From positions 1-64,000 of the forward strand of contig CAVXIC010000013.1 of assembly GCA_963761755.1 (NCBI GenBank): a DNA stretch of 64,000 bases, given 5' to 3'. The DNA is from CAJXVA01 sp963761755. Its GTDB lineage: Bacteria > Myxococcota_A > Polyangia > Nannocystales > Nannocystaceae. The notes beneath the pieces were generated by a model, which was given only the letters and a program-made list of their open reading frames with translations, was not told where the DNA came from and ran no database searches. The first letter of the stretch is position 1. Every line of letters begins with the position of its first letter. The translations under genes were made by a program, and so were the position numbers. Positions 32,194 through 41,615 of this stretch are shown here, piece after piece.

Positions 32194-33525
32194 ATGAAGC
32201 GCGCGCTCGCCATCGTCGTGGGGTTGCTGGGTTGTGGCAGCCCCAAGGCCTCCGAAGAGACCGTCGCCCGGCCCGAGCCATGGTCGGACGCTTGGATTCT
32301 GATGGAAGCAGCGCGCTACCTGGACGACGCCGACTCTCGCCGAAGCGCCCTCGAGGCTTCGCTGACCGATCCCTCCAACGTGTACTCGGCGACCCGGCTC
32401 AGCGCCTACGGCTTGGTCGATCGGGGCTGGGACGTCCTGCCGGAGTGGGTGCCTCGGGTGGCTACGGTCGACGGGCCGATGGTCGATGCGGTGCGCGGCG
32501 AGCGTCCATTGGCGTTGCCCGCGGGCGCGGGCCCGATCTGGAGCGGCGTGCGGCCGAGCTCCTTCGAGGACTGGGCAGCGCTGGGCCGGCGGGTGTTCTT
32601 CGAGTACCCGCTCCGCCCCGAGCCACAGGCCGCCTTCGCGCTGGCCAACCCCGGGCTCGCCCAGGACGTCGGGCTGGTCGTGGCGCCCGATGGAACGTGG
32701 CCGGGGGTGGTCGCGTTCGAGGACGTCGACGGGGAGGCGAAGATTGGCATCACCTGCGCGCTGTGCCATTCGACGGTGGAGGACGGACGACTCGTCGAAG
32801 GTCGAGCGCGTCGCGACCTGGACTACGGGCGCATGCGCCTGGCGTGGCACGAAGGCACGGGGTCGGGGATCTCCGAGGCGCTCGCGCAGCGCATGGCCCG
32901 GTGGGGTCCGGGACGCGCCGACATCACCGCCGATGACGACGAAGACCCCGTCGCGATCGTCGACCTGTGGGGGCTTCGGGGTCGCACGCATCTCACCCAG
33001 GCGGCGACCATCACCCACGTCGGACCGGCCGCGCTGGCGATTCGGCAGGAGACGCAGATCCTCCACGCCAACCGGGAGCGAACGCGTCCTCCCAGGGAGC
33101 TGGCGCTGGCGCTGGCGGTGTATCTGTACGCGCTGCAGACCCCGGAGATCGCCACCGTCGACGTCGAGGGCGCGGCGAGGGGTGCCCGGGTGTTTCGAGA
33201 GGCCTGCGTCCGTTGTCACGACGCGGCCGATGGTTCGGGTCCGCCGGTCCCGGCGGCCCGCGTGGGCACCGACGCCAACCTTGCCCACGGCACGGCGCGG
33301 GGGACCGGCCTGTACCGTCCCTCACCGCTGGTCCGCGTCGCCGATGCGGGCCCCTACCTTCATGACGGGAGCGTTGCCACCCTCGAAGACCTGCTGGGGA
33401 CGCAGCGGTTCGAGCCGGGCTACGACGGACCGCGGGGCAGGGAGGCGGTGCCTGGACACGCGTTCGGGACGACGCTGGACCCCGACGCACGCGGGGATCT
33501 GATCGCGTACCTGCGCACGCTGTGA
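32194..33525 (+). CDS. Di-haem cytochrome c lipoprotein
   Basis: A 443-residue exported protein. MKRALAIVVGLLGCGSPK is a lipoprotein signal. Two haem-binding motifs are present: CALCH (about 189) and CVRCH (about 338), the latter in a domain with GARVFREACVRCHDAADGSG and AGPYLHDGSVATLEDLLG, the MauG/cytochrome c peroxidase-like ending. The first motif sits in a region without a clear standard cytochrome fold. It likely moves electrons in the periplasm or acts on a protein or peroxide substrate; which is unknown. It is co-directional with the lipoprotein at 31461. Confidence 0.85.
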   Translation: MKRALAIVVGLLGCGSPKASEETVARPEPWSDAWILMEAARYLDDADSRRSALEASLTDPSNVYSATRLSAYGLVDRGWDVLPEWVPRVATVDGPMVDAVRGERPLALPAGAGPIWSGVRPSSFEDWAALGRRVFFEYPLRPEPQAAFALANPGLAQDVGLVVAPDGTWPGVVAFEDVDGEAKIGITCALCHSTVEDGRLVEGRARRDLDYGRMRLAWHEGTGSGISEALAQRMARWGPGRADITADDDEDPVAIVDLWGLRGRTHLTQAATITHVGPAALAIRQETQILHANRERTRPPRELALALAVYLYALQTPEIATVDVEGAARGARVFREACVRCHDAADGSGPPVPAARVGTDANLAHGTARGTGLYRPSPLVRVADAGPYLHDGSVATLEDLLGTQRFEPGYDGPRGREAVPGHAFGTTLDPDARGDLIAYLRTL

Positions 33526-33565
33526 GCCGCTCCCGACTCGATCGTGGGCTCGATCGTGGGCGCGG

Positions 33566-34183
33566 TCACAGCCCCGGGCTCGAGCGCCGCATGAACGCGC
33601 TGATGGCCACCCGAGGTCCGCGCGCGACCGGAAGCACGGCGTGTTCGGTTTGGGCGCGGAACAGGACCAGCCGGTCCGAGCGAGGCTCGATGAGCTCGAT
33701 GCCGCGCGTTTGGTCGTAGAGCGCCAGTTCGCCGCCGTCTCCGGGGTGCCAGTCGTTGGCATAGTAGATCGCCGTCACCCGGCGATGGTCCTGGCCGCGC
33801 AGGCTGTCTCGGTGACGGGCGTAGCCCATGCCCTCGTTGTAGATCGCGAGCTGGGTCTCGAGCCCGCCTGCCCCGATGTATGCCGACGCGTTGAGGATCT
33901 CCATCGCGGCGTGCATGAGCTCGACGACGGCGGCGAGCGCCGGGCCGCGTTGGCTCGGGGTCAACCACAAGATCCGGTCCCCCCGGATGGCGGCGTTGTG
34001 GAGACGGTTCCGTCCGACGCCGGCCGGCTGCAGGACCTGGGCCTCGTCGAGGGCGAGCGCTTCGGCCCGGACGGCCTCGGCGCGCGCCGGTCCGAGGAGT
34101 CCGTCGAGGACCACTTCCCGACCCGCGCCGAGGCTGTGCAGGGCGTCGGTGGACGACAGGGCGGACAGGGCAGGAGCGAGCAC
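33566..34183 (-). CDS. 2-oxoglutarate/Fe(II) dioxygenase, prolyl-4-hydroxylase-like
   Basis: A protein of about 205 residues. The double-stranded beta-helix motif is visible: MGYARHRDS (HxD iron ligands), NDWHPGDGGELALYD, then EHAVLPVARGPRVAISAFMRR with the distal His and the Arg that binds 2-oxoglutarate. These enzymes hydroxylate a protein or small-molecule substrate. No start ATG exists close to the domain; GTG 34183 is the best in-frame start, divergent from the kinase (GTG 34292). No signal peptide. Confidence 0.8.
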   Translation of the reverse strand: MLAPALSALSSTDALHSLGAGREVVLDGLLGPARAEAVRAEALALDEAQVLQPAGVGRNRLHNAAIRGDRILWLTPSQRGPALAAVVELMHAAMEILNASAYIGAGGLETQLAIYNEGMGYARHRDSLRGQDHRRVTAIYYANDWHPGDGGELALYDQTRGIELIEPRSDRLVLFRAQTEHAVLPVARGPRVAISAFMRRSSPGL

Positions 34184-34276
34184 GGGGCGTTGGAGCCCGT
34201 GGTCGGTACAAAGGGCGCAAGGATTGGCGACGTGCGTCCGTCGGCAGGGAAGGGAGCCGGCCAGCGCCGTCCCTGG

Positions 34277-34282
34277 TACCTT
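34277..34282 (+). promoter_or_regulatory. Putative -10 box (TACCTT) of kinase gene
   Basis: TACCTT, nine bases and GTG 34292, again without a ribosome binding site, in the 108-base divergent gap. Confidence 0.4.
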
Positions 34283-34291
34283 GTTCCGAGG

Positions 34292-36025
34292 GTGCGGGGC
34301 GGACCGACAGCGGACAGCGACGAGACGCTGGCGGGCACGGGTGGTACCCCGGCAGGCTACGGTGGTCAGGGCGACGCGGCACCGCGCGCCGTCGGGTCGG
34401 TGGTCGCCGAAGACTACCGGATCGAAGGCAGGCTGGGGGCCGGCGGCATGGGCGTGGTCTACCTCGCCCGGCACACCAAGCTCGACCGCCAGGTGGCCAT
34501 CAAGGAGCTGATGTCCACCGACCCCGAAGGCGTCGAACGCCTCGGCAGAGAGGCGATGGCCATGGCCCGCCTGGACCACCCCAACGTCGTACGGGTCTTC
34601 GACGCGCGCCTGCTGGACGACCGGCTGTTTATCGCGATGGAGTACCTCGCGGGCGGGACCTTGCGGCAGTGGTGCGAGCAGCCGCGGCCCCATCGGGAGA
34701 TCCTGGACGTGTTCGCTCGAGCCGCGCAGGGGCTGGCCGCTGCCCACGCGGAGGGCATCGTGCATCGCGACTTCAAGCCCGACAACGTCATGCTCACGCG
34801 CGACGGACATCCCAAGGTCGGTGACTTTGGAATCGCGCGCGGCTGGGCCGATGCGGAGCGAACGAGCACGCTCGGCCCCGAGGCGTCGGCGCACTTGGGG
34901 ACCGACCTGACCCGGACCGGAGCCCTGATGGGCACGCCGGCGTACATGGCTCCCGAGCAGTACGAGCGGCAAGCCGACCCTCACAGCGATCAGTTCGCCT
35001 TCTGCGTTTCGCTGTACGAGGCGCTCTACCGTCAACGACCCTTCGAGGGGCGCACGCCGGCCGAGTTGTGGGTGCAGGCGTCCGAGGGCCACGTACGGCC
35101 GCCGCCCGAATCCAGCGTCGTCCCGCGGCGGGTCTTCGAGGTGCTGCGTCGAGGCCTCCGGGCGGACCCACTGCGACGCTTCGGGGACGTCGAGCAGCTG
35201 CTCCGTGCGCTCCGGCGCGCCTCGTCTTCGCCGCTCGAGCTGATGGTCTCGTTGGGCGTCGCCGCGCTGCTCGCCGTCACGCTCGTCAGCGCGCTCGCCT
35301 GGGTCTTGTGGGGTCGAGACGCAGACCCCGAGCCGCCACGAGCGACCGCGGCCTTCGCAGCGCCAGCGGTGCTTCTCGCCGAGGATGTGCCGAGTGTCGA
35401 GCCCGACGTTCCCGAGGATGGCGTCGCGCGCCCGGATCTCGGCGCGCCCGCCGAGGACGGGATCGAGCGGCGACCCATGCCGGGCCCGCCGCCCACGGGT
35501 TACAATCCGCCGGGTTATCGGACCTTTGACGGCCCGTTCCCGTTCAAGTGCGTGAACGAGCGCGCGTGGTTCGTTGGAGCGAAGGTCGAGAGCACGGATG
35601 CAGATCCTCTCATCGTCGCAGGCGAGGGCTGCGACCTTCGCTGCTCGGGCTGCTCCTTGCGCGGGGTCTCGATCCTCGCAGCGGCCGACAGCGCAACGGT
35701 CGAAATCAGCAACTCGCGTCTGTATGCCGAGGACACTGCGATCATGGCCTCTGGGCAGGCGTCGGTCCGACTCACCGGGGTCGGGGTCGAGATGGGTCCG
35801 GTTGGGGCAGCGGTCTCGGTGACGGCTGAGGCAAAGGTCTCGCTGTACGACATGGACCTCGAGGCGCAAGTCCCCATCGACGCGTCCGGCGACTCGACCA
35901 TCATCCTGCAGAACGTGCTGCTGATCGGGCAGCAGGCTGTGCTCCGCGCCACGCGGAACGTGACCGTGAAGGATGAGGGAGGCGTGCGGGCCTTCGTCGG
36001 CGGACGACCGACGCAGCTCCCCTGA
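34292..36025 (+). CDS. Serine/threonine protein kinase with beta-helix-like C-terminus
   Basis: A 577-residue kinase: GRLGAGGMGVVYLARH, VAIKEL, HRDFKPDNVML, DFGIARG, PAYMAPEQYERQADPHSD. A membrane helix lies near 317-340 (LGVAALLAVTLVSALAWVLW). The external part has a Pro-rich linker, a Cys-containing start (FKCVNERAWFVG) and repeated short strands (GCDLRCSGCSLRG, ATVEISNSRLYAED, DSTIILQNVLLIGQ, RNVTVKDEGG) resembling a right-handed beta-helix. The GTG start agrees with the TACCTT box. It is divergent from the 2OG oxygenase. Confidence 0.88.
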   Translation: MRGGPTADSDETLAGTGGTPAGYGGQGDAAPRAVGSVVAEDYRIEGRLGAGGMGVVYLARHTKLDRQVAIKELMSTDPEGVERLGREAMAMARLDHPNVVRVFDARLLDDRLFIAMEYLAGGTLRQWCEQPRPHREILDVFARAAQGLAAAHAEGIVHRDFKPDNVMLTRDGHPKVGDFGIARGWADAERTSTLGPEASAHLGTDLTRTGALMGTPAYMAPEQYERQADPHSDQFAFCVSLYEALYRQRPFEGRTPAELWVQASEGHVRPPPESSVVPRRVFEVLRRGLRADPLRRFGDVEQLLRALRRASSSPLELMVSLGVAALLAVTLVSALAWVLWGRDADPEPPRATAAFAAPAVLLAEDVPSVEPDVPEDGVARPDLGAPAEDGIERRPMPGPPPTGYNPPGYRTFDGPFPFKCVNERAWFVGAKVESTDADPLIVAGEGCDLRCSGCSLRGVSILAAADSATVEISNSRLYAEDTAIMASGQASVRLTGVGVEMGPVGAAVSVTAEAKVSLYDMDLEAQVPIDASGDSTIILQNVLLIGQQAVLRATRNVTVKDEGGVRAFVGGRPTQLP

Positions 36026-36139
36026 GGCGGGGCGAGGGGCGAGGGGCGCGCGGCTCGCTCGATCGAGGTGTGCTCGGAAACGTCGCTTCCAGTGGTGTCT
36101 ATTGCGCTGCAGCCGTCGACGAACGGCGCAGTCCTTCCC

Positions 36140-36853
36140 ATGACGACGCCCCCGATCGATGATTGTTGCTCCCGGATGCGGCCGGGCGTGCCTGCACGCC
36201 CAGACCGTGATGGCGCTCCCGCTCCAGCGTCCATTCACAGGCTCGCCAACGCCGTGCTCAGGGATGGCGTGCTCGCGCACCAGCACTACGGCTGCGGGTT
36301 GACCTATCGCGGAGAGCGCGGGTCATTCCACGTAAGGCTCGAGGAGTACCGACGACTGCAGGCAAACGTCGAGACGATCAACTTCGTCGCGAGGGTGTTC
36401 GACGACCCAAGGGTCGCCGCCATGTACTTCCACACCTCGGACACGGTGCAGTACAGGCAGGACCAACTCCAAGAGGCCCATGCTCCTGGATCACTGGTCC
36501 ACGAGCTCGTGCACTACCTCCAGGACGAGCAGGGGTTCGACGGATACCGATGGGAATGGGAAGCGTCGGCCTACTTGGCCCAGACGCTGTGGTCCGCGAG
36601 TGTTTGGGCGTTTCTCTCTCAGTCGGGGCGAAGGATGAGGATCGAAGACTACCTCACCGCATGCCTCGAGCAGCAGCCCGACGAGTATCCGGGGATGTCG
36701 GCTCGCATCCTGCTCGAGGCCGGAGCGGGCTCGCGCCCGGTCGCCATCGGTGCCGCGTCGCTGCGGGTGATGATTCCCCGCCTGCGAGCCTCCTCGGTCT
36801 ACGCCGCCAGGCTCGACGACGTGGAAGTGGGCAACGGCATCCGTCGGCGCTGA
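36140..36853 (+). CDS. Hypothetical HExxH protein
   Basis: A 237-residue protein of unknown family. A central SLVHELVHYLQDEQGFDGYRWEWEA stretch (about 117-141) gives HELVH, a zinc-metallopeptidase-type HExxH, followed about ten residues later by Glu residues that could be the third ligand. No signal peptide; the N-terminus is Cys/Pro/Arg-rich, so start ATG 36140 is uncertain (36068 and 36176 are also possible). It sits between a kinase gene and the minus-strand membrane protein. A genuine peptidase is possible but unproven. Confidence 0.6.
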   Translation: MTTPPIDDCCSRMRPGVPARPDRDGAPAPASIHRLANAVLRDGVLAHQHYGCGLTYRGERGSFHVRLEEYRRLQANVETINFVARVFDDPRVAAMYFHTSDTVQYRQDQLQEAHAPGSLVHELVHYLQDEQGFDGYRWEWEASAYLAQTLWSASVWAFLSQSGRRMRIEDYLTACLEQQPDEYPGMSARILLEAGAGSRPVAIGAASLRVMIPRLRASSVYAARLDDVEVGNGIRRR

Positions 36854-36895
36854 TCGGACCGAACCGCGCAGACGTCCTCGACTCGTCTGGCCGGA

Positions 36896-39652
36896 TCATC
36901 GTGGCGCTTCGACCTCGGCCGCGGCCAGGCAAAACCGCTCCATGGACCGTCCGTCGTTGATCAGCACCGCCATCGCGGGCTTGCCGTCGCCACGCCGAGG
37001 CACGAAGAAGTCGACGTCGTCGGTGCGCAGCTGGGTCGGGGCCTTCGCGGCGCCGAACTTCAGCCGTCGCCCCGGACTGCCGAGCAGCCGGCGTTGGAGT
37101 CGGCCGAGCACGTCGTGGTCGCCACTGCCCAGCGGGATCTCGACGATGCCGCCGGGGGGAACGCCGAACTCCACGCACCGGTAGAGGTAGGGCTCGCGAT
37201 AGGTCGTGGCGGCGACCGGGGCGTGTTCGGCTTCACTGCAGCCCTCGAGCACGTCCTTGCCGCCCAGGCCGTTGCAGACTCGGCTCGGCCTGCGGCGCAG
37301 CTCGAGGGCATCGTCGTCGACGAGATCGCGGACCAGTCCCGCTCGCTTCGAGGCCGGGCCGTCGTCGAGCGGGGATGCTGCGGTGCCGTACGCTCGCTCG
37401 GCGGCGAAGTGCTGCCAGGTCTGCTCGAGCTTGCGCGCCTGCATCCACGCGGCGGCGACCAGGCCGAGCAGGCCGGTGACGAGCATCACCGCGGTCAGTC
37501 TGCTGCGGGTCCATGACGGGCGGTCACGGAAGCGCAGGGGTCGCCCAAGGGCGAGGGCGGCGAGTCCCACCAGGCACGCGAGCAGGGACAGCCAGCCGCC
37601 GACCACCTCCCGCGGCTTTCGGTGATACGTGAACTCCAAGGAGCCGGAGCGGGGGACCGTCACGCTCAGCAGCGTCAACCCCACGGTCCGCTTGGTCGGC
37701 ACGATCTCGACCGGCTCGCCGTCGAAGCTCGCCTGCCAGCGCACGTGGGGCGCCTGCCGGAGCACCACGCGTGTGGGCTGGTCGGTCGCGACCTCCACTA
37801 CGACGTACTCGGTCGCGTCCTCGACGACCCGGACGCTGCCGTGGTCTGACGTGGCCCGGGGCATCGTCTCGATGGGCACGTAGCGACTGAGCGTGTAGTC
37901 GCCGAACTCTCCCAGCGGCCTCAGCCGCGCGTTGAAGGTCTCGTCGCTCTCGGGCACCGGCCGGTCGTGGATCACGTGCGTGATGCCGAGCGCGTCGTAC
38001 CCTTCGGCGGCCCGGCGGATGCGGTGCTTGAAGTTGACCGCCGCGACGTGGCCATCGAGCACGAGCTGACCGCCCGCGTCGGTCACGGAGTAGATGGGAT
38101 ACATTCCGCCCCCCATCGCGCTGCGCAGGAACGCGACCTTCAGCGGGACGTCTGGGGGGAGCGCGGCGGCCTGGGCCCGAAGCGCGCTCGACAGCTCCGC
38201 CTCGTGCGCTCCCTCAGGGTGCGCCTCGAGCGTGTCCAGAGCGCCGACCGGCCGGGTGCTGAATCGGCCCAGGTCGGGCACGAGCGTCGCGACGAAGGGC
38301 GCCATCGTAGCCGCGACGAGCCATGCGCGCCCGCGGGACGACATGAGCTTTGGGGATACGCCTCGGACGGCTGCTGGAAGCGAGATCGCGCCGACTCCGG
38401 CGATCGCGAACATCAGGGGCTTGAACTCGATCGTGTAGCGCGGGAACTGCAGGTTCTTGAAGCCCGACACCAGGAGGTCCAGGCGGAGAACCGTCATCGA
38501 TTCGTGCGACCCCAGCACGATCAGCGTCGCGACCAGCAGGAGCGTCAGCACCCCGGCGGGGCTCGGCCGGCGTACGATGATGATCGCACCCAGCACGAAC
38601 AGCGGGCCCAGCCACGCCCAGTGGGTGGCGAAGAGCGTGCCCGTCGCCAGCTCGTAGCCGATCTGCCCCAGGGGGGACCACTGCACCGGGCTGCGGGCCA
38701 TTCCGGTGGCGCTGCCGAGAAACACCAGCACCACGCCCGCGGACATCGCGATCGCTGCGCCGTGGACCCACGCCCACGTGCGAAGCGGGGCCGGCCCGAG
38801 CGTGCGGAACAGCAGCAGCACCACCAGCGAGATTCCTCCGGAGGCTGCCGCTGCCAGCATGCCGAAGGGGTGGGCCGCGACGCTGGCCCCCAGCACGAGG
38901 GCCGCTGCAGCGATGCGGCGCGCAGAGGGCCCACAGATGGCGCGACCCGACAGCGACAGCGACAGCGTCCACAGCACGGCGGAGAACATCTGCGGCCACA
39001 CGCCGTGGAACAGCAGGTAGTTCCATCCGCCTTGCCGGCTCGCGCCCGCGTCGAACAGCCACAGCAGGCCCGCCGCGCAGAACGCCCAGCCCGCCGCGTT
39101 GCCCTCGCGCTTGCCCGGAAGCGCGGTGACGATCCCATGCGCCAGCCACCCGATCGCAAACGTGCCCAGCGCCCAGGTGAACGCGATGCCCCACGCGTAG
39201 CTGGTCCGAAGGTCGACCAGCCCAAAGCTGAGCGCGTGACTCAGACCCGTGAGCAGGTAGCCCAAGACCGGGTAGCTCTCCCCAAACGGGTAGCCCGCGC
39301 CCAGGTCCGAGTTCCAGCCCCACAGGCGTCCGCTGGGGATCAGCTCGCTCCACAGCAGCTGGGTCTGGAAGTAGTGGATCGCGTGGTCGCGGGACGCCGG
39401 CGGCCGACCCAGCAGCAGCTCCCAGAACAACGCCACGAACGCGATGGCCACCACGACGTAGGGCACGGCGACGCGCAGTCGCGTCGAGGTCGCCGTGGGA
39501 AATGCACCCAGCTCGAAGGCGGTTCCGAGCAGCATCGCGACGCCCAGCCACCGCAGCAGGCCCGGTCCAGCGAGGACCAGCAGCAACCCGCATGCCGCGA
39601 GGACGACGATGACGACGCGGTCGGTGGTCGTTCGAATGCTGGGGGCACTCAA
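36896..39652 (-). CDS. Large multi-pass membrane protein (YfhO-like)
   Basis: A 918-residue inner-membrane protein with roughly a dozen or more hydrophobic helices in residues 10-430, then a soluble region of about 200 residues (AAVNFKHRIRRAAEGYDALGITHVIHDRP), a beta-sandwich (VEVATDQPTRVVLRQAPHVRWQASFDGEPVEIVPTK) and two more helices near 660-730 before a long C-terminal domain. The first exposed loop has RDHAIHYFQTQ with acidic and His residues as in GT-C glycosyltransferase-like proteins, and the layout resembles YfhO family proteins. Substrate unknown. The start TTG 39652 is supported by a TAGATT box seven bases upstream. Confidence 0.8.
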   Translation of the reverse strand: MSAPSIRTTTDRVVIVVLAACGLLLVLAGPGLLRWLGVAMLLGTAFELGAFPTATSTRLRVAVPYVVVAIAFVALFWELLLGRPPASRDHAIHYFQTQLLWSELIPSGRLWGWNSDLGAGYPFGESYPVLGYLLTGLSHALSFGLVDLRTSYAWGIAFTWALGTFAIGWLAHGIVTALPGKREGNAAGWAFCAAGLLWLFDAGASRQGGWNYLLFHGVWPQMFSAVLWTLSLSLSGRAICGPSARRIAAAALVLGASVAAHPFGMLAAAASGGISLVVLLLFRTLGPAPLRTWAWVHGAAIAMSAGVVLVFLGSATGMARSPVQWSPLGQIGYELATGTLFATHWAWLGPLFVLGAIIIVRRPSPAGVLTLLLVATLIVLGSHESMTVLRLDLLVSGFKNLQFPRYTIEFKPLMFAIAGVGAISLPAAVRGVSPKLMSSRGRAWLVAATMAPFVATLVPDLGRFSTRPVGALDTLEAHPEGAHEAELSSALRAQAAALPPDVPLKVAFLRSAMGGGMYPIYSVTDAGGQLVLDGHVAAVNFKHRIRRAAEGYDALGITHVIHDRPVPESDETFNARLRPLGEFGDYTLSRYVPIETMPRATSDHGSVRVVEDATEYVVVEVATDQPTRVVLRQAPHVRWQASFDGEPVEIVPTKRTVGLTLLSVTVPRSGSLEFTYHRKPREVVGGWLSLLACLVGLAALALGRPLRFRDRPSWTRSRLTAVMLVTGLLGLVAAAWMQARKLEQTWQHFAAERAYGTAASPLDDGPASKRAGLVRDLVDDDALELRRRPSRVCNGLGGKDVLEGCSEAEHAPVAATTYREPYLYRCVEFGVPPGGIVEIPLGSGDHDVLGRLQRRLLGSPGRRLKFGAAKAPTQLRTDDVDFFVPRRGDGKPAMAVLINDGRSMERFCLAAAEVEAPR

Positions 39653-39659
39653 CGGCCAG

Positions 39660-39665
39660 AATCTA
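39660..39665 (-). promoter_or_regulatory. Putative -10 box (TAGATT) of YfhO-like gene
   Basis: Minus-strand TAGATT, seven bases and TTG 39652. Back to back with the TACTGT box of the divergent gene at 39696-39701. Confidence 0.4.
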
Positions 39666-39695
39666 CCAGAGGCCGGGACCGCGGCGGGAATGCGC

Positions 39696-39701
39696 TACTG
39701 T
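39696..39701 (+). promoter_or_regulatory. Putative -10 box (TACTGT) of lipoprotein gene
   Basis: TACTGT, six bases and GTG 39708. It favours GTG 39708 over the ATG at 39690, which lies upstream of the box. Confidence 0.45.
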
Positions 39702-39707
39702 GCGCGC

Positions 39708-41609
39708 GTGATCAGGCCGCCCTTCTCCAAGCTGCTTCGCGTGGGTCTTCGTCCCGTCCTGGGTTTGGCGCTCGTCAGCCCCGGTTGCAAGTCGGCCGAG
39801 CCGGCACCACCGGCGCAGGGGGCGAGCAAGGAGAGGTCCACCGCGGCGCTCGTGCCCGAGGCGATCGCGGCTGCCGCCGAGGGGCTGGCCGAGGTGCCGC
39901 CACCGTCCGAAGAGGCCGCCATCGCCTACGCGGCGGATCTCGACCCCCTGCTCGACCTCGTGCCGGGCACCGACGACCACTTCATCGTGATGCGTGACCC
40001 GGCCGCGGCGCTGCAGCTCTTCGACGCCTTCGTCGGGACGGTTACGCCCTCGGTCCTCTCCCGCTTTTCGGACGAGCCCGATGTGGCTCAGGCGCGCGTC
40101 GTGGTGGAGGAGGTGGCCAAGCTTCGTGATGCGCTCATCGAGGCGAAGGTCGACCTCGACGAGGGGATGGTGTTCCTCGAGGGACCCGGTGCCCTCGTCT
40201 ACGCCACCGCGTCCGAGGATCCCAGCGCGATCAAGGTCGCGCTGAAGGCCGCGGGAGTGAAGGACGCGGACCTCCCTCCAACCTGCGTCGCGCCCGCGGC
40301 AATGCCCGGGTTTGCCGCGTGCGGTGACGACGCGGCCACGCTCGGCGCGCTCACGCCCGGCAAGCACGCCGCCGACTTCCGGTCCGCGTTCACGAGCGCG
40401 TTGAAGGGCTTCGACATCGAGCACGGCAACCTCTTGATGCGTCTGGACGGACCGACCGCCCCCGTCTTCGCGGCGGTCGCGACCCCGCCGGGGCGCATGC
40501 ACGTCGTGGTCAGCCTGGCCGAGGTCGGGGAAGAGCTCGGCAAGTACGTGGTGGCATCCAAGCCCGACGCGCTGGGCATGCTCGCGCCGGGTGCGGCCTT
40601 CGTCTGGGGCCGCGTATCGATGGGTGCGTTCGAAGAGCAGATCGGTCAAATGCCCGGTCCTGCCAAGAACGTCGCTGGGACGATGACCGGTGAGTTCTTC
40701 CTCGGCGGGGTCGCAGGCGCGGCGGGGGCCCTGCTGATGGGCGTGGACGATCCGTTCCCTGCCTCGGGGTTGGTCTCGCTCGCGTCGCTGCAGGCCGACG
40801 CCATGCAGGCGCAGCTTCCGCCCGGCAGCACGGTCGAGGTCGCGCCGGTCAAGGTCGGCGACAGCACGACCCAGGCACTTCACGTGAAGTTCGGCGTCGA
40901 TGAGGCCAGCCGCAAGATGGCCGAAGCGCTGAAGCTCGAGCCCAGCGCCTACGGGTTCTCGGCGGGCAAGTACGCCGGCGCGCTGGTCGGCGCCACCGAA
41001 GAGGCGGTCGCTGGGGTCGGCACCTACGAGCCCAAGACGCCCCCGCTGCCGGGCGTGCCGGCCAACCTCGCCGACGCGCTGCTGCGTGGTGATGTCGCGG
41101 TGGCCTTTCATCTTCCGTTCGACGCGCTGCAGAGCGCGACGGTTCGCGAGACCCTGCAGCAAGCCATCGCCGCCGCACCCGGAGAGGCCGCGCTCGACAC
41201 CAAGACCATCGAGGCCGCCTATGACGTGCTCAGCCCCCTGTCTTCGCTCTCGGTCTGGATGACGCATCCGGCCGGGGAGCGGGTGCTGCACGTCTCCGCC
41301 GAGGCCTTTGCGGACGCGTCGACCCCGGAGGGCAAGGACGCCCTCGAGGCGCTCGGCAAGGTGGTGGCGGGCGCGGACTCGTCCGAGACCTATGGGGCGC
41401 TCGCCAAGGCGTACCCGGGCACGCCCCGCTCGCTGCGGTACCAAACCCGGGCCGGTGAGGTCGACGGTGGCGTGGGCCCAGCCGCCATGTCCACGAGCTT
41501 CCTGCTCGGTGCGCTGGCGGGGATCAGCGTTCCGGCGTTCACGAAGTACATCGAGCGGTCGAAGGCGGCGGGCGAGGCTGCGCAAAACGCCGCGCCCATG
41601 GAGGAGTAG
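39708..41609 (+). CDS. Large lipoprotein with pilin-like C-terminal helix
   Basis: A protein of about 633 residues. The N-terminus (LRPVLGLALVSPGC) is a lipoprotein signal. The body is a repeated alpha/beta region rich in Ala/Val (DLVPGTDDHFIVMRDPAAAL, DIEHGNLLMRLDGP, GSTVEVAPVKVGDS), of a type common in myxobacteria as uncharacterised DUF3352-like proteins. The last 45 residues are striking: MSTSFLLGALAGISVPAFTKYIERSKAAGEAAQ reads like the N-terminal helix of a type IV pilin (FLxxALAAIAIPAFxKYxxRSKxxEA), here at the C-terminus. It may tether or assemble the protein in the membrane. Six bases before the PLP-enzyme gene. Confidence 0.8.
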   Translation: MIRPPFSKLLRVGLRPVLGLALVSPGCKSAEPAPPAQGASKERSTAALVPEAIAAAAEGLAEVPPPSEEAAIAYAADLDPLLDLVPGTDDHFIVMRDPAAALQLFDAFVGTVTPSVLSRFSDEPDVAQARVVVEEVAKLRDALIEAKVDLDEGMVFLEGPGALVYATASEDPSAIKVALKAAGVKDADLPPTCVAPAAMPGFAACGDDAATLGALTPGKHAADFRSAFTSALKGFDIEHGNLLMRLDGPTAPVFAAVATPPGRMHVVVSLAEVGEELGKYVVASKPDALGMLAPGAAFVWGRVSMGAFEEQIGQMPGPAKNVAGTMTGEFFLGGVAGAAGALLMGVDDPFPASGLVSLASLQADAMQAQLPPGSTVEVAPVKVGDSTTQALHVKFGVDEASRKMAEALKLEPSAYGFSAGKYAGALVGATEEAVAGVGTYEPKTPPLPGVPANLADALLRGDVAVAFHLPFDALQSATVRETLQQAIAAAPGEAALDTKTIEAAYDVLSPLSSLSVWMTHPAGERVLHVSAEAFADASTPEGKDALEALGKVVAGADSSETYGALAKAYPGTPRSLRYQTRAGEVDGGVGPAAMSTSFLLGALAGISVPAFTKYIERSKAAGEAAQNAAPMEE

Positions 41610-41615
41610 TCCACG

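Noticed and set aside
37967..39997. Very long plus-strand open frame opposite the membrane protein gene
   Set aside because: It lies in the shadow of the 918-residue membrane protein, has no start signal or domain, and its composition (Arg/Gln/His-rich) is typical of an antisense frame of high-GC coding DNA.
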